NCBI GenBank assembly: GCA_036569045.1
Contig: DATCRI010000084.1
Span: 1-64,000, forward strand
DNA length: 64,000 nt
Source: Chthoniobacterales bacterium
GTDB lineage: Bacteria > Verrucomicrobiota > Verrucomicrobiia > Chthoniobacterales > JAATET01
Reading direction: 5' to 3'
Positions 1 to 8,621 of the stretch are shown here, in pieces. The position numbers and the translations under genes were made by a program. The first letter of the stretch is position 1. Each line of letters begins with the position of its first letter. Below the pieces are notes generated by a model. The model was given only the letters and a program-made list of their open reading frames with translations. It searched no databases and was not told where the DNA came from.

Positions 1-1829
1 TCGACACGGCCCGGCTCGCGTTGCATGCCGCCCTCGCCGCAAGCGCGGTGCTCGTTTTCGCCCTCGTCGGCATCCCCCTCGCGAGAACCGCTCTCGTCGC
101 CGCCACCCGCGGCCGCATCGTCTTCGAGCAACTCTTCCTCGCCGGCATCCTTGGCGCCTTCGCCGCCTCCGTCATTTCGAGCCTCACCGGCGTTGGCCAC
201 GTCTATTACGAAGTCGTCGCCATCCTGCTCGCGATCTACACGTTCGGTCGCACGCTGGGCGACCGCCGCCGCGAAGCCGCGCTGCAGGCGGCCCAGGCGC
301 TCGGCGAGGAATTCGAAACCTGCGAACGCCTGGCTCCCGAGGGTGCCCTCCAACGCATCCCGGTGCGCGAGATTCGCCGCGGCGATCTCGTCCACATCGC
401 CGCCGGCAGCGCGGTGCCGATCGACGGCGTCATCACCGAGGGCTCGGCCCTCGTGCAGGAAAACACGCTCACCGGCGAAGCGTTTCCCGTCACCCGCCGC
501 CCCGGCGATCCCGTGCTCGCGGGCAGCCGCCTCCTCGATGGCCCCCTTCGCGTGCGCGCGACCGCTCCCGGAAACGAACGCCAGCTCGATGCCTTGTTCG
601 AACGCGTGCGCGCCGCCCAGTCCCGCCCCGCCCACCTCCAGCGCGAGGCCGACCGCCTCGTCGCGTGGTTTCTTCCGGCCGTGATGCTCGTCGCGGCGCT
701 CACCTTCGCGGGCAGGACCCTTCACTCCGGCTGGACGGTCGGCCTGTTCAACGCCCTCGCCGTGCTCCTCGTCGCCTGCCCGTGCTCGATGGGCCTCGCC
801 ACGCCGATCGGCGTCTGGTCCGCGCTGGCCGATCTCGCCCGTCACGGCATCGCCGCCGGCACCAGCGACCTCGTCGAGCGGCTCGCGCAGGTCGAGCAGG
901 TCGTCTTCGACAAGACCGGCACCCTCGGCGACGAGCGCCTCGCCCTGGTCGATTTCGTCAGCGCGCCCGGCATCGACCGCGAAACCCTCCTCGGCGAGAT
1001 TTCTGCGCTCGAGGCCGCCAGCGATCACCCGATCGCCAATGCCTTTCGCCTCCATCCGCCGGCCGGCATCGCGACGAACGTGCGATTGATCTCCGGAGTC
1101 GGCATCGAAGGCCGCGTCGGCGACGTCCACCTTCAGATCGGCAACGCCTCGCTCCTCGCCGGTCGCTCCGCCGACATCCTGCGCGCGGAACTTCCCGCCG
1201 CTCTTCCCGGCGAACGAGAGCTCCTTGTTCTGCGCGACGGCGAACTGGCCGGCGTGGCCCGGCTTCGCGAGCAACTGCGCGAGGCCGCTCGCACCATCGT
1301 CGCCGACCTCGAGGCCGCCGGCCTCCCCTGCACGATCCTCACCGGCGACTCCTCGCCCACCGCGCACGGCCTTGCCGCGACGGAATCCGGCCTCACTCCG
1401 GAAAGGAAGGCTGCTCGGGTGCGCGAACTGTCCGCCGCCGGGCGCGTCCTCTTCGTCGGCGACGGCGTGAACGACGCTCCCGCCATGGCCGAGGCCCATG
1501 CCTCGCTGGCGCTGGCGACCGGCAGTTCGCTCGCTCGCGAGACCGCGCTCGGCGAGTTCCACGACCTCCGCGCCATTCCTTTCGCCATCGCCCGCAGCCG
1601 CGCCACGCTCCGCGCCATTCGGCAGAACCTCCTGTTCGCCGCCGCCTACAATGGCCTTGGCATCACCCTCGCCGCCGCGGGCATCCTGCACCCCGTCGCC
1701 GCCGCGCTGCTCATGCTCGCCTCCAGCCTCACGGTAAGCGTCCGCGCCCTCCGGCCCGTGAACGTCCGATTGACTCCGCGCCCGCGGCGCGCTCCGCTGG
1801 CGGACATTCCGCATCCGCAACCCGTCTGA
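1..1829 (+). CDS. P1B-type heavy-metal (probably Cu) transporting ATPase, 5' truncated by window edge
   Basis: This is an inner-membrane ATPase that moves a soft metal ion, probably copper. The reading frame is open to the first base, so the start and any N-terminal metal-binding domain lie outside the window. Counting from the TTG at 21, one sees the actuator TGEAFP near residue 151, the membrane CPC metal motif (C253, C255), the phosphorylation motif DKTG (D297), the P1B-specific SDHPIA, TGD, and GDGVND near 480-485. The last two helices carry the conserved N, YN and SS residues that complete the metal site. It sits 2 bases upstream of resB and ccsA, so a CcoI-like role in supplying copper to a cytochrome oxidase is a plausible inference; CopA is the alternative. 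Confidence 0.93.
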   Translation, partial: DTARLALHAALAASAVLVFALVGIPLARTALVAATRGRIVFEQLFLAGILGAFAASVISSLTGVGHVYYEVVAILLAIYTFGRTLGDRRREAALQAAQALGEEFETCERLAPEGALQRIPVREIRRGDLVHIAAGSAVPIDGVITEGSALVQENTLTGEAFPVTRRPGDPVLAGSRLLDGPLRVRATAPGNERQLDALFERVRAAQSRPAHLQREADRLVAWFLPAVMLVAALTFAGRTLHSGWTVGLFNALAVLLVACPCSMGLATPIGVWSALADLARHGIAAGTSDLVERLAQVEQVVFDKTGTLGDERLALVDFVSAPGIDRETLLGEISALEAASDHPIANAFRLHPPAGIATNVRLISGVGIEGRVGDVHLQIGNASLLAGRSADILRAELPAALPGERELLVLRDGELAGVARLREQLREAARTIVADLEAAGLPCTILTGDSSPTAHGLAATESGLTPERKAARVRELSAAGRVLFVGDGVNDAPAMAEAHASLALATGSSLARETALGEFHDLRAIPFAIARSRATLRAIRQNLLFAAAYNGLGITLAAAGILHPVAAALLMLASSLTVSVRALRPVNVRLTPRPRRAPLADIPHPQPV

Positions 1830-1831
1830 AA

Positions 1832-3610
1832 ATGCCCGCCACTCCTGCCGCCGAAGCCACGCACCGCGCGCATGTCGCCGCCCGGCGCGAGCGCTCGCCG
1901 TTGTGGCGCGTCATCCACGCCCTCGGCTCGCTGAAGCTGGCCCTGCTCCTTCTCGCGACCATCGCGATCGCCTGCGCCGTCGCCACGTTCGCCGAGAGCC
2001 GTTTCGACACCAAGGTCGCGCAGGCCTACATTTACAAGGCGCCGTGGTTCACCGTCTGGCTCGGCGTCCTTTGCCTCAACCTCTTCGCCGTCACGCTCAC
2101 CCGCTGGCCCTGGCAGCGAAAGCACCTCGGCTTTGTCATCACGCATTACGGCATCATCACGCTGCTCATCGGCGCGATCATCGGCTCGCACTTCGGCTTC
2201 GAGGGCAACGTCACCCTCCACCGAGGCGCGCCTCCCGCCGACCGCATCACCACCAGTCGAAGCCTCCTCCAGATTCAGAATGCCACCACCGACGACTTCG
2301 ACCTCGCCCCCTTCGACGCCCAGCTCGTGCGTCCTTCCGAGGCCCGTCCCCGTGAATTTCCGGTGCCCGGCACGGATTGGAAGATCCGCGTCGACGCCTG
2401 GGCCGACGCCCTGACCACGAGCGAACGTCTCGCCCCGGCCGAGAGCGGCCCACCCGGCGTCACTCTCGACTTCTCATCGAAAATGATGGGCCAGCACATC
2501 AGCCTGCCGCTCGTTCTCGCCCCCGACGCCCCCGCGCCGCGCGACTTCTTCGGCCTCGCAAAGGTCTCCCTCGTTCCCGATCTCCCGGCCCGCGCCCCTC
2601 TTGCCATCACGGAATCCCAGCTCGTCTTCGCGAGATTTGCTTCCGTCACTCAGGCCGAGGGCGACGTCCGCACCGGCGTGCAGGCCGCATTGAGTTCCGA
2701 CGGCGCGATTCTCACCGTCACGCTCGCAGACGGCAAATCCGTCGACTTCGACCGCGTGAAGATTACCGGCCAGCCGCAAAAGGTCGGCCCCGCCACGATC
2801 ACCGCGACCGAATACTGGCCCGACTTCGTCTTCGCGAACGGCAAACCCGCCACCGCCAGCACCGAGCCGCGGAATCCCGCCGTGCTCGTCCGGGTCGAAG
2901 CCCCACGGCCCCTGCCCGGCGCGCGCCCCATGCTCGAGGTCGCCCCGGCCGCGGACGGCATCACCTACCAGCTTGGGCGCGGCGATTACGCCATTTCTCG
3001 CGGCGCTGCGAAGGTCGGCGCGTCGTTCCCGCTCGGCTGGGCGGACTGGACCGCTACGCTTTCGCAGTCGCTTCCTCACGCCCGCCTGGTCACGGAGCGA
3101 CGCCCCGCCGGGGCCGGCGAAAATGGCGCGCCCGGCCTGCGCGCCCGACTGGTCAGCCCCGCTGGCGTGGCCGGCGCCCCGCACTGGCTGGCCTCCGGCG
3201 ATGCACTCACGCTCACCGGCGATGGCGTGACCGCCCGCCTCGGTTACGGCCTCGAGTCCCGCCCCGTCCCGTTCGAGATCGGCCTGCGCAATTTCGAAGT
3301 GCCCCGCCTCGAAGGCACCGACACCCCCGCGAACTTCATCGCCACCGTGGAATTCCGCGATCCGAAAACCGGCGCGACGAAACAGGATGTCGCCCAGATG
3401 AACCACCCCGCGAGCTGGCCCGGCGGCGCATTTGCCGTCACCACCGGATTGAACTACAAATTCTCCCAGGCCCAGTGGAATCCCGAGGACCTCGGCGAAA
3501 CCACGCTCCAGGTCCTCTACGACCCCGGCTGGCTCCTCAAGTGGACCGGCTCGCTCGCCATCTGCTGCGGCATTTTCATCATGTTCTACCTGCGCCCGAA
3601 AAAATCATGA
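1832..3610 (+). CDS. resB: ResB-like cytochrome c biogenesis protein
   Basis: This is a system II cytochrome c maturation component. With CcsA it delivers haem to apocytochromes on the periplasmic side. The 592-residue protein has an N-terminal helix in a segment beginning LGSLKLALLLLATIAIA, a WLGVLCLNLFAVTL helix, a third helix near GIITLLIGAIIGS, a long periplasmic domain of about 400 residues, and one C-terminal helix (LAICCGIFIMFYL) followed by a basic tail. This matches the ResB plan. The ATG lies 2 bases after the ATPase stop, and the 3' end overlaps ccsA by ATGA, implying translational coupling. The frame stays open upstream inside the ATPase gene, but that part reads as Arg/Pro-rich shadow sequence. 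Confidence 0.88.
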   Translation: MPATPAAEATHRAHVAARRERSPLWRVIHALGSLKLALLLLATIAIACAVATFAESRFDTKVAQAYIYKAPWFTVWLGVLCLNLFAVTLTRWPWQRKHLGFVITHYGIITLLIGAIIGSHFGFEGNVTLHRGAPPADRITTSRSLLQIQNATTDDFDLAPFDAQLVRPSEARPREFPVPGTDWKIRVDAWADALTTSERLAPAESGPPGVTLDFSSKMMGQHISLPLVLAPDAPAPRDFFGLAKVSLVPDLPARAPLAITESQLVFARFASVTQAEGDVRTGVQAALSSDGAILTVTLADGKSVDFDRVKITGQPQKVGPATITATEYWPDFVFANGKPATASTEPRNPAVLVRVEAPRPLPGARPMLEVAPAADGITYQLGRGDYAISRGAAKVGASFPLGWADWTATLSQSLPHARLVTERRPAGAGENGAPGLRARLVSPAGVAGAPHWLASGDALTLTGDGVTARLGYGLESRPVPFEIGLRNFEVPRLEGTDTPANFIATVEFRDPKTGATKQDVAQMNHPASWPGGAFAVTTGLNYKFSQAQWNPEDLGETTLQVLYDPGWLLKWTGSLAICCGIFIMFYLRPKKS

Positions 3611-5226
3611 GACTCGTCCTGTTCCTCGCGCTCATGCTCGCCGCGCCGCTCGCCCGCGCCCTCGACGCCACGCCGCTCGAGGCGATTCCCGTGCAGGAAG
3701 GCGGCCGGAAGAAACCCTTCCTCGTCTTCGCGCAGGAGAATCTCCTCACCCTCAGCGGCCGCACCGCGCTCACGCTCGACGGCCGTTCGCAGTCCGCTTC
3801 CGAGATCATCAGCCGCCTCTGGCTCACCCCCGAGAAAGCCGGCTCGCTGCCCCTCATCCTCGTCAACAATCTCCCGCTGAAAGCCGCCGCCGGTCTCGAC
3901 GAATCCCGCAAATGGTTCTCCCGCGACGAGCTCGCCGCCAGCGCCGGCTTCCTCGCCCTCTACCAGCGGGCCGAGGTCGCCCGCCGCACCGCGAAGGACG
4001 GCAAGCTCACCGGCACCGACAAGACCGTCGACCAGATCGCCCAGCGCATTGCTCGACTCGATGCCCTGCGGACGGGCGAACTCCTCCGCCTCGTCGCGAA
4101 TCCCGCCGGCGATTCCGCCGCATGGAGCCCGCTCCCTCTCGACAATCCCGCCGTCGCATCCCTCCGCGCCGCTCTCCTCTCGGACAACGACGCCGCCTTC
4201 AAAGCCGCCGCCGATTCCCTGCGCACCTCCCTCGCCGCGCAGGCCCCGCAGTTCCAGCCGTCCGCCTGGAAAATCTCGCTCGAGCTGCTCTATCAAAAAG
4301 CTCACCCGTTCCGCTGGGCCTGGATTCTTTACCTCGCCGCCGGCATTACCCTCGCCGTCACCTCCGTGCGGGGACGACGGGCCGGCTACGCCATCGCCTG
4401 GGGGCTCGCCGGGGTCGGGGCGCTGTTCCAGGCCGCCGGATTCACCGGCCGCATCCTCATCGCCGGCCGGCCGCCCGTCTCGAACATGTATGAGTCGATC
4501 ATCTGGGTCGCGTTCGGCGCCGTGTTCTTCGCGCTCGTCTTCGAGGCCATCCACCGCGGACGCTATTTCCTGCTCGGCGCCACGTTTGCGGCCGTCATTC
4601 CGCTGCTCCTCGCCGACTTCCAGCCGCTCGCCCTCGACCGCTCGATCCAGCCGCTCACGCCCATTCTCCAGAGCAACTTCTGGCTCGCGACGCACGTCCT
4701 CATCATCACCCTCAGCTACGCCGCCTTCCTCCTCGCCCTCGGTGTCGCCCACATCGCCCTCGGCAAGATCGTCCTCGGCCGGAAACCCTCCGCCGCGCTC
4801 TACAACTACATCTACCGCACCCTTCAGGTCGGCGTCCTCCTGCTCGCCATCGGCACCATCCTCGGCGCCGTGTGGGCGAATTACTCCTGGGGCCGCTTCT
4901 GGGACTGGGACCCCAAGGAAACCTGGGCGCTCATCGCGCTCCTCGGCTATCTCATCGTGCTGCACGGCCGCATCGCCGGGGCGTGGGGTGGCTTCGGCCT
5001 CGCGCTCGGCGCGTTGCTCGCGTTCCAATCCGTCCTCATGGCCTGGTATGGCGTGAACTTCGTGCTCGGCGTCGGCCTCCACAGTTATGGCTTCGGCTCC
5101 GGCGGTTTTGGCTACGCGGTGACGTTCGTGACCGTGGAACTCGCCTTTGCGGGGCTCGCCGCTTGGCGCCATCTCGGCCAGGCCAAATCCCCCGCAGGAG
5201 TTCGCGGGATCGATCAGCCCGCGTAA
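3607..5226 (+). CDS. ccsA: CcsA/CcsB-type cytochrome c assembly protein (haem handling, WWD domain)
   Basis: This is the membrane partner of ResB in system II cytochrome c biogenesis. The protein has 539 residues: a signal-like N-terminus ending near ARALDA, an extracytoplasmic region of about 230 residues, and then eight or so hydrophobic helices. The haem-binding WWD motif is visible near residues 423-442 (WANYSWGRFWDWDPKETWAL), with conserved His residues around it (HVLIITLSYAA before, LHSYGFG after). The N-terminal extracytoplasmic extension is longer than in minimal CcsA proteins and resembles two-part forms. The ATG overlaps the resB stop (ATGA). The last 13 bases overlap the convergent serine hydrolase gene. 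Confidence 0.92.
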   Translation: MRLVLFLALMLAAPLARALDATPLEAIPVQEGGRKKPFLVFAQENLLTLSGRTALTLDGRSQSASEIISRLWLTPEKAGSLPLILVNNLPLKAAAGLDESRKWFSRDELAASAGFLALYQRAEVARRTAKDGKLTGTDKTVDQIAQRIARLDALRTGELLRLVANPAGDSAAWSPLPLDNPAVASLRAALLSDNDAAFKAAADSLRTSLAAQAPQFQPSAWKISLELLYQKAHPFRWAWILYLAAGITLAVTSVRGRRAGYAIAWGLAGVGALFQAAGFTGRILIAGRPPVSNMYESIIWVAFGAVFFALVFEAIHRGRYFLLGATFAAVIPLLLADFQPLALDRSIQPLTPILQSNFWLATHVLIITLSYAAFLLALGVAHIALGKIVLGRKPSAALYNYIYRTLQVGVLLLAIGTILGAVWANYSWGRFWDWDPKETWALIALLGYLIVLHGRIAGAWGGFGLALGALLAFQSVLMAWYGVNFVLGVGLHSYGFGSGGFGYAVTFVTVELAFAGLAAWRHLGQAKSPAGVRGIDQPA

Positions 5227-6374
5227 AGCGCCTCGACCAGCGCGAGCGCGCGCCGCTTCGGCAGCACGCCCATCTCCATCTGGTTCATCACGTAGGCAAA
5301 CCCGAGGCCGGCATCCGGATCCGCAAAGGCCAGGCTGCCGCCCGCGCCGGGATGCCCGAACGCCCGCGTGGACGGCCCAAAATTCGCCCGGATCTTGCGC
5401 CCCTCGCCGTCTACGGGATCCCGCATGAACCCCGCCGAGAACGCCGTCTCGAGACGAAGCACCTTGTCGAGGCCCTGCGAGAGGGTGTGCGTCATGTGGG
5501 CGAGGGAATGCGGACTGAAGTAATGCACTCCACCCCAGGCGCCGCCGGCCGCCAGCATCGCGTAGAACTTCGCGAGCGCGGAGGCCGTGCCGATGCCGCT
5601 GAGCGACGGGATGGACGCGCCGCGCACGGCGGGAGAATTCATCGGCGACACGCCCGCCAGCCCGCCGGGCGACGCAAACGCGCGACGCGTGAGCGAATCC
5701 GGCCGGGCCATCGCCTCGGCGAACTCATCCTCCGGCTCCACGCAACCCCCGGCCTTCGGCGGCAACATCTGCGCCACGCGATCGTGCAGTTCCGCCGGCA
5801 TGCCGATCCAAAGATCGAGCTCCAGCGGATCGCCGAAGTGCGTCCGAAAATATTCGCCCAGCGGCACGCCATTCGCGAGCCGGCGCACCATCTCGTCGGC
5901 GACGAATCCAAACGTGCGCGGGCCGTAGCCGTGGCCGCCATCCTGCCACAGCGGGACCTGCCCCTCGATCGCTCGCGCCACGCCGTCGTGATCGAGGATC
6001 GAGAGATCCTTCGCGTCCAGTGCGCTCAATCCCGCCCGGTGCGAGAGCACCTGCCCGACGGTGAGCGACTCCTTGCCGCAGCGACCAAACTCCGGCCAGA
6101 ACTCCATCACCCGCGCCTCCAGCGGCACGCCGCGGCGCTCCAACGCATGAAGCACGCACGCGCTGGCCAGCCCCTTCGTCGCGGACCAGATCAGCACCGG
6201 CGTCGCGACCTCCCACGGCAGCGACCGCGCGCCATCGCGCCAGCCGTCGTGCAACGAGAGAATCTCCTCGCCGTCCTGCCAGATCGCGACCGCCGCGCCC
6301 ACCTCGGCGCCGCGGGCAAAATTCTCCGCGAAGGCCGCGCGCACGCCTGCGAGGTTCAATCCCGCCGCGCTCAC
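5214..6374 (-). CDS. Serine hydrolase of the beta-lactamase / class C esterase (EstB-like) family
   Basis: This is a serine hydrolase with the penicillin-binding-protein fold; the substrate cannot be told from sequence. The protein has 386 residues. The catalytic SxxK tetrad is WSATKG with S64 and K67. A YGPRTFG segment stands where the second-motif Tyr is expected, and a late GHPGAGGS occupies the KTG/HxG position, as in EstB-type esterases and LACTB-like proteins. No signal peptide is visible, which argues against a classical periplasmic beta-lactamase. The GTG start overlaps the stop of the upstream TPR gene (GTGA), so the two are probably co-translated. The 3' end overlaps ccsA on the other strand by 13 bases. 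Confidence 0.85.
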   Translation of the reverse strand: MSAAGLNLAGVRAAFAENFARGAEVGAAVAIWQDGEEILSLHDGWRDGARSLPWEVATPVLIWSATKGLASACVLHALERRGVPLEARVMEFWPEFGRCGKESLTVGQVLSHRAGLSALDAKDLSILDHDGVARAIEGQVPLWQDGGHGYGPRTFGFVADEMVRRLANGVPLGEYFRTHFGDPLELDLWIGMPAELHDRVAQMLPPKAGGCVEPEDEFAEAMARPDSLTRRAFASPGGLAGVSPMNSPAVRGASIPSLSGIGTASALAKFYAMLAAGGAWGGVHYFSPHSLAHMTHTLSQGLDKVLRLETAFSAGFMRDPVDGEGRKIRANFGPSTRAFGHPGAGGSLAFADPDAGLGFAYVMNQMEMGVLPKRRALALVEALYAG

Positions 6375-6838
6375 AGGCTCATCATCACTTCCTTCAGGTC
6401 CGGATCGTATTTCGCAATCTCGCGAAACTTGTCGTCCATCTTGAAACTGATCTCGAGGGCATGCTGCGCATCCTGGAGATTGCCGAGCACCGCGTCGTAG
6501 CAGCCCATGTTGTAATAATACGTCGCCTCGCGCAGCAGCGAGGCCGGCCCCTTGAGCAGAAGCTCCTTCGCCTCGCGCGTCTGCCCAAGCTCGTGCAGGC
6601 AAAATGCACCGTGAATGTAGCCCGTCGTCTGCTGCGGATCGGCGGTGCGGAGCTGTTCGCACACAACCATCGCCTCGCGCCAGCGCCGGGCGCGCATGTG
6701 AATGAAAAGGCGCACCTGCAGGACCTCGAGGCAGGCCTGCTCGGCCGTCGGCAGCTCGTCGAGTTCGCGCAGAGCCTCATCGGGCATTTCCAGCTCGATG
6801 TATCCTTGCGCCGCGAGGAGCGTGCGTTCGATCGCCAT
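6371..6838 (-). CDS. Small TPR-repeat protein
   Basis: The protein has 155 residues and is predicted cytoplasmic. It is mostly paired amphipathic helices with TPR spacing: AQGYIELEMPDEALRELDEL, then RARRWREAMVVCEQL, GAFCLHELGQTREAKELL, and YYNMGCYDAVLGNLQDAQHAL. TPR arrays bind protein partners; the partner here is unknown. ATG at 6838 is preferred to start codons further upstream because the preceding sequence is non-repetitive and lies in the short region divergent from recJ. The stop overlaps the GTG of the serine hydrolase, forming a two-gene unit. Confidence 0.75.
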   Translation of the reverse strand: MAIERTLLAAQGYIELEMPDEALRELDELPTAEQACLEVLQVRLFIHMRARRWREAMVVCEQLRTADPQQTTGYIHGAFCLHELGQTREAKELLLKGPASLLREATYYYNMGCYDAVLGNLQDAQHALEISFKMDDKFREIAKYDPDLKEVMMSL

Positions 6839-6926
6839 GCGGGGAAAATGCGCGCGACCCGCCCGATTGAAAAGTCGAAACCCATTTCGCATTCCCCAAT
6901 CGGCAATCCTTATTACCATCCGGGGA

Positions 6927-8621
6927 ATGGAGCGCAGATGGATTTTACCCGAAGCCGTGAACGCCGCCGCCGCGCAGGCGCTGGCCCGCGAGCACGGCCT
7001 GCCGCGATTCGTGGCGGATCTCCTGTGCTCCGCCGGCCGCATCGGCAGTGAAGCCGTCGCCACCTTCCTCCAGCCGCGTCTCCGTTCGCTCTCCGATCCC
7101 AACCTCCTGCCCGGCATGCCCGCCGCGGTGGCGCGACTGGACGCCGCCCTGCGCGCGAACCAGCGCATCGTCCTCTACGGCGACTACGACGTGGACGGCG
7201 TCGCCTCGCTCGCACTCCTCCATCGCGTGCTGCGCGCCTACGGCGCCCGCGTGGAATGCTTCCTGCCGCTCCGCGTCGGCGAAGGCTACGGCCTCAGCGC
7301 CGCCGGCCTCGAGCGGTGCGTGGAAATCCACGCGCCGGACCTGCTCGTCGCCGTGGATTGCGGCACGAACTCCACCGCCGAGATCGCGGCCCTGCGCGAC
7401 CGCGGCATCGACGTCATCGTGCTCGACCACCACGAGCCGGACGTCTCGTTGCCGGCCTGCGCGGCCCTCGTGAATCCCAAGCTCGGCGACGGCGCCTTCG
7501 CGTATCTGTGCAGCGCCGGCATCGTCTTCAAGGTCGCCCACGCCCTGCTCAAGGCCTCGCCGCTTCCCGGCTTCGATCTCCGCGACGTCCTCGACCTCGT
7601 CGCTCTCGCCACGCTTTGCGACCTCGTGCCGCTCGTCGGTGAGAATCGCATCCTCGTCCGCGCCGGCCTCGACCAGATGACCCGCAGCCGGTGGCCGGGC
7701 ATCACCGCCCTGCTCTCCGCCGCCGGGGTCAGCACGCCCGTGCGCGCCGCCGACATCGGCTTTCGCGTCGGCCCCCGCATCAATGCCGCCGGCCGCCTCG
7801 GCACCGCGCAGGAAGCCCTTCAACTTCTCCTCACCGACGATCCCGCCGAGGCCCTGCGCATCGCCGCGAGCCTCGACGCGCAGAATCGCGAGCGCCAGGC
7901 CGTCGAGCGCGCCGTCGCCATCGAGGTCGAAACCTGGCTCGACGCGAACTTCGATGCCGCCCGCGATGCGAGCATCGTCGCCGGCGCGCGCGACTGGCAC
8001 CAGGGCGTGCTCGGCATCGTCGCGTCTCGCATCTCGCGGCGTCACCACCGGCCCACGCTCATCGTCGGCTTCGACGAGACCGGCCAGGGCAAGGGCAGCG
8101 GCCGCAGCATCGAGGGGTTGTCGCTCGTCGAGGCGCTCCGTCGCTGCGAGACGCACCTTGGCAACTTCGGCGGGCACGAGATGGCCGCCGGGCTGAATGT
8201 TCACGAAGACCGCTTCTCGGAATTCCGCGCCGCGTTCGAATCCACCACCCGCTCCCTTGTCACCCGTGAAATGCTCGTCCCCCGTCTCCACCTCGACGCC
8301 GAGGTGTCCCTCGCCGCGTTTGGTCACGACCTTCTCGACGCCCAGGACATGCTCGCCCCGTTTGGCAACGGCAACCACCAGCCGCTTCTGCTCGCCCGCG
8401 CCGTCACTCCCGCCGCCGAGCCGCGCGTGCTCAAGGAGAAGCACCTGCGCATCGCCTTCATCGGCGACCGCCGCCAGACCGTGAACGCCATTTTCTTCAA
8501 CGGCGCCGAGCACCCCCTGCCTCGCCCGCCGTGGGACGTGGCCTTCCACCTCGAGCGCAACGCCTGGAACGGCCGCGTCGAGGCCCAGATGCAAATCATC
8601 GCGATTCGTTCCGCCGCGTGA
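6927..8621 (+). CDS. recJ: Single-stranded-DNA-specific 5'-3' exonuclease RecJ
   Basis: RecJ degrades single-stranded DNA 5' to 3' in recombination (RecF pathway), mismatch repair and base excision repair. The protein has 564 residues, the normal length. DHH-family metal motifs are visible: DYDVDG at D86, DCGTN, and LDHHEPD with D167-H168-H169. The DHHA1 motif GxGHxxAAG appears late as FGGHEMAAGLN. The C-terminal OB-like region follows. The ATG lies 88 bases from the divergent TPR gene. The stop overlaps the GTG of recG in a GTGA, so the two recombination enzymes are likely made from one message. Confidence 0.96.
   Translation: MERRWILPEAVNAAAAQALAREHGLPRFVADLLCSAGRIGSEAVATFLQPRLRSLSDPNLLPGMPAAVARLDAALRANQRIVLYGDYDVDGVASLALLHRVLRAYGARVECFLPLRVGEGYGLSAAGLERCVEIHAPDLLVAVDCGTNSTAEIAALRDRGIDVIVLDHHEPDVSLPACAALVNPKLGDGAFAYLCSAGIVFKVAHALLKASPLPGFDLRDVLDLVALATLCDLVPLVGENRILVRAGLDQMTRSRWPGITALLSAAGVSTPVRAADIGFRVGPRINAAGRLGTAQEALQLLLTDDPAEALRIAASLDAQNRERQAVERAVAIEVETWLDANFDAARDASIVAGARDWHQGVLGIVASRISRRHHRPTLIVGFDETGQGKGSGRSIEGLSLVEALRRCETHLGNFGGHEMAAGLNVHEDRFSEFRAAFESTTRSLVTREMLVPRLHLDAEVSLAAFGHDLLDAQDMLAPFGNGNHQPLLLARAVTPAAEPRVLKEKHLRIAFIGDRRQTVNAIFFNGAEHPLPRPPWDVAFHLERNAWNGRVEAQMQIIAIRSAA

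Noticed and set aside
665-1831. Upstream in-frame extension of resB inside the ATPase gene
   Set aside because: The translated extension is Arg/Pro-rich and unlike any domain, and the ATG at 1832 gives a proper first helix.
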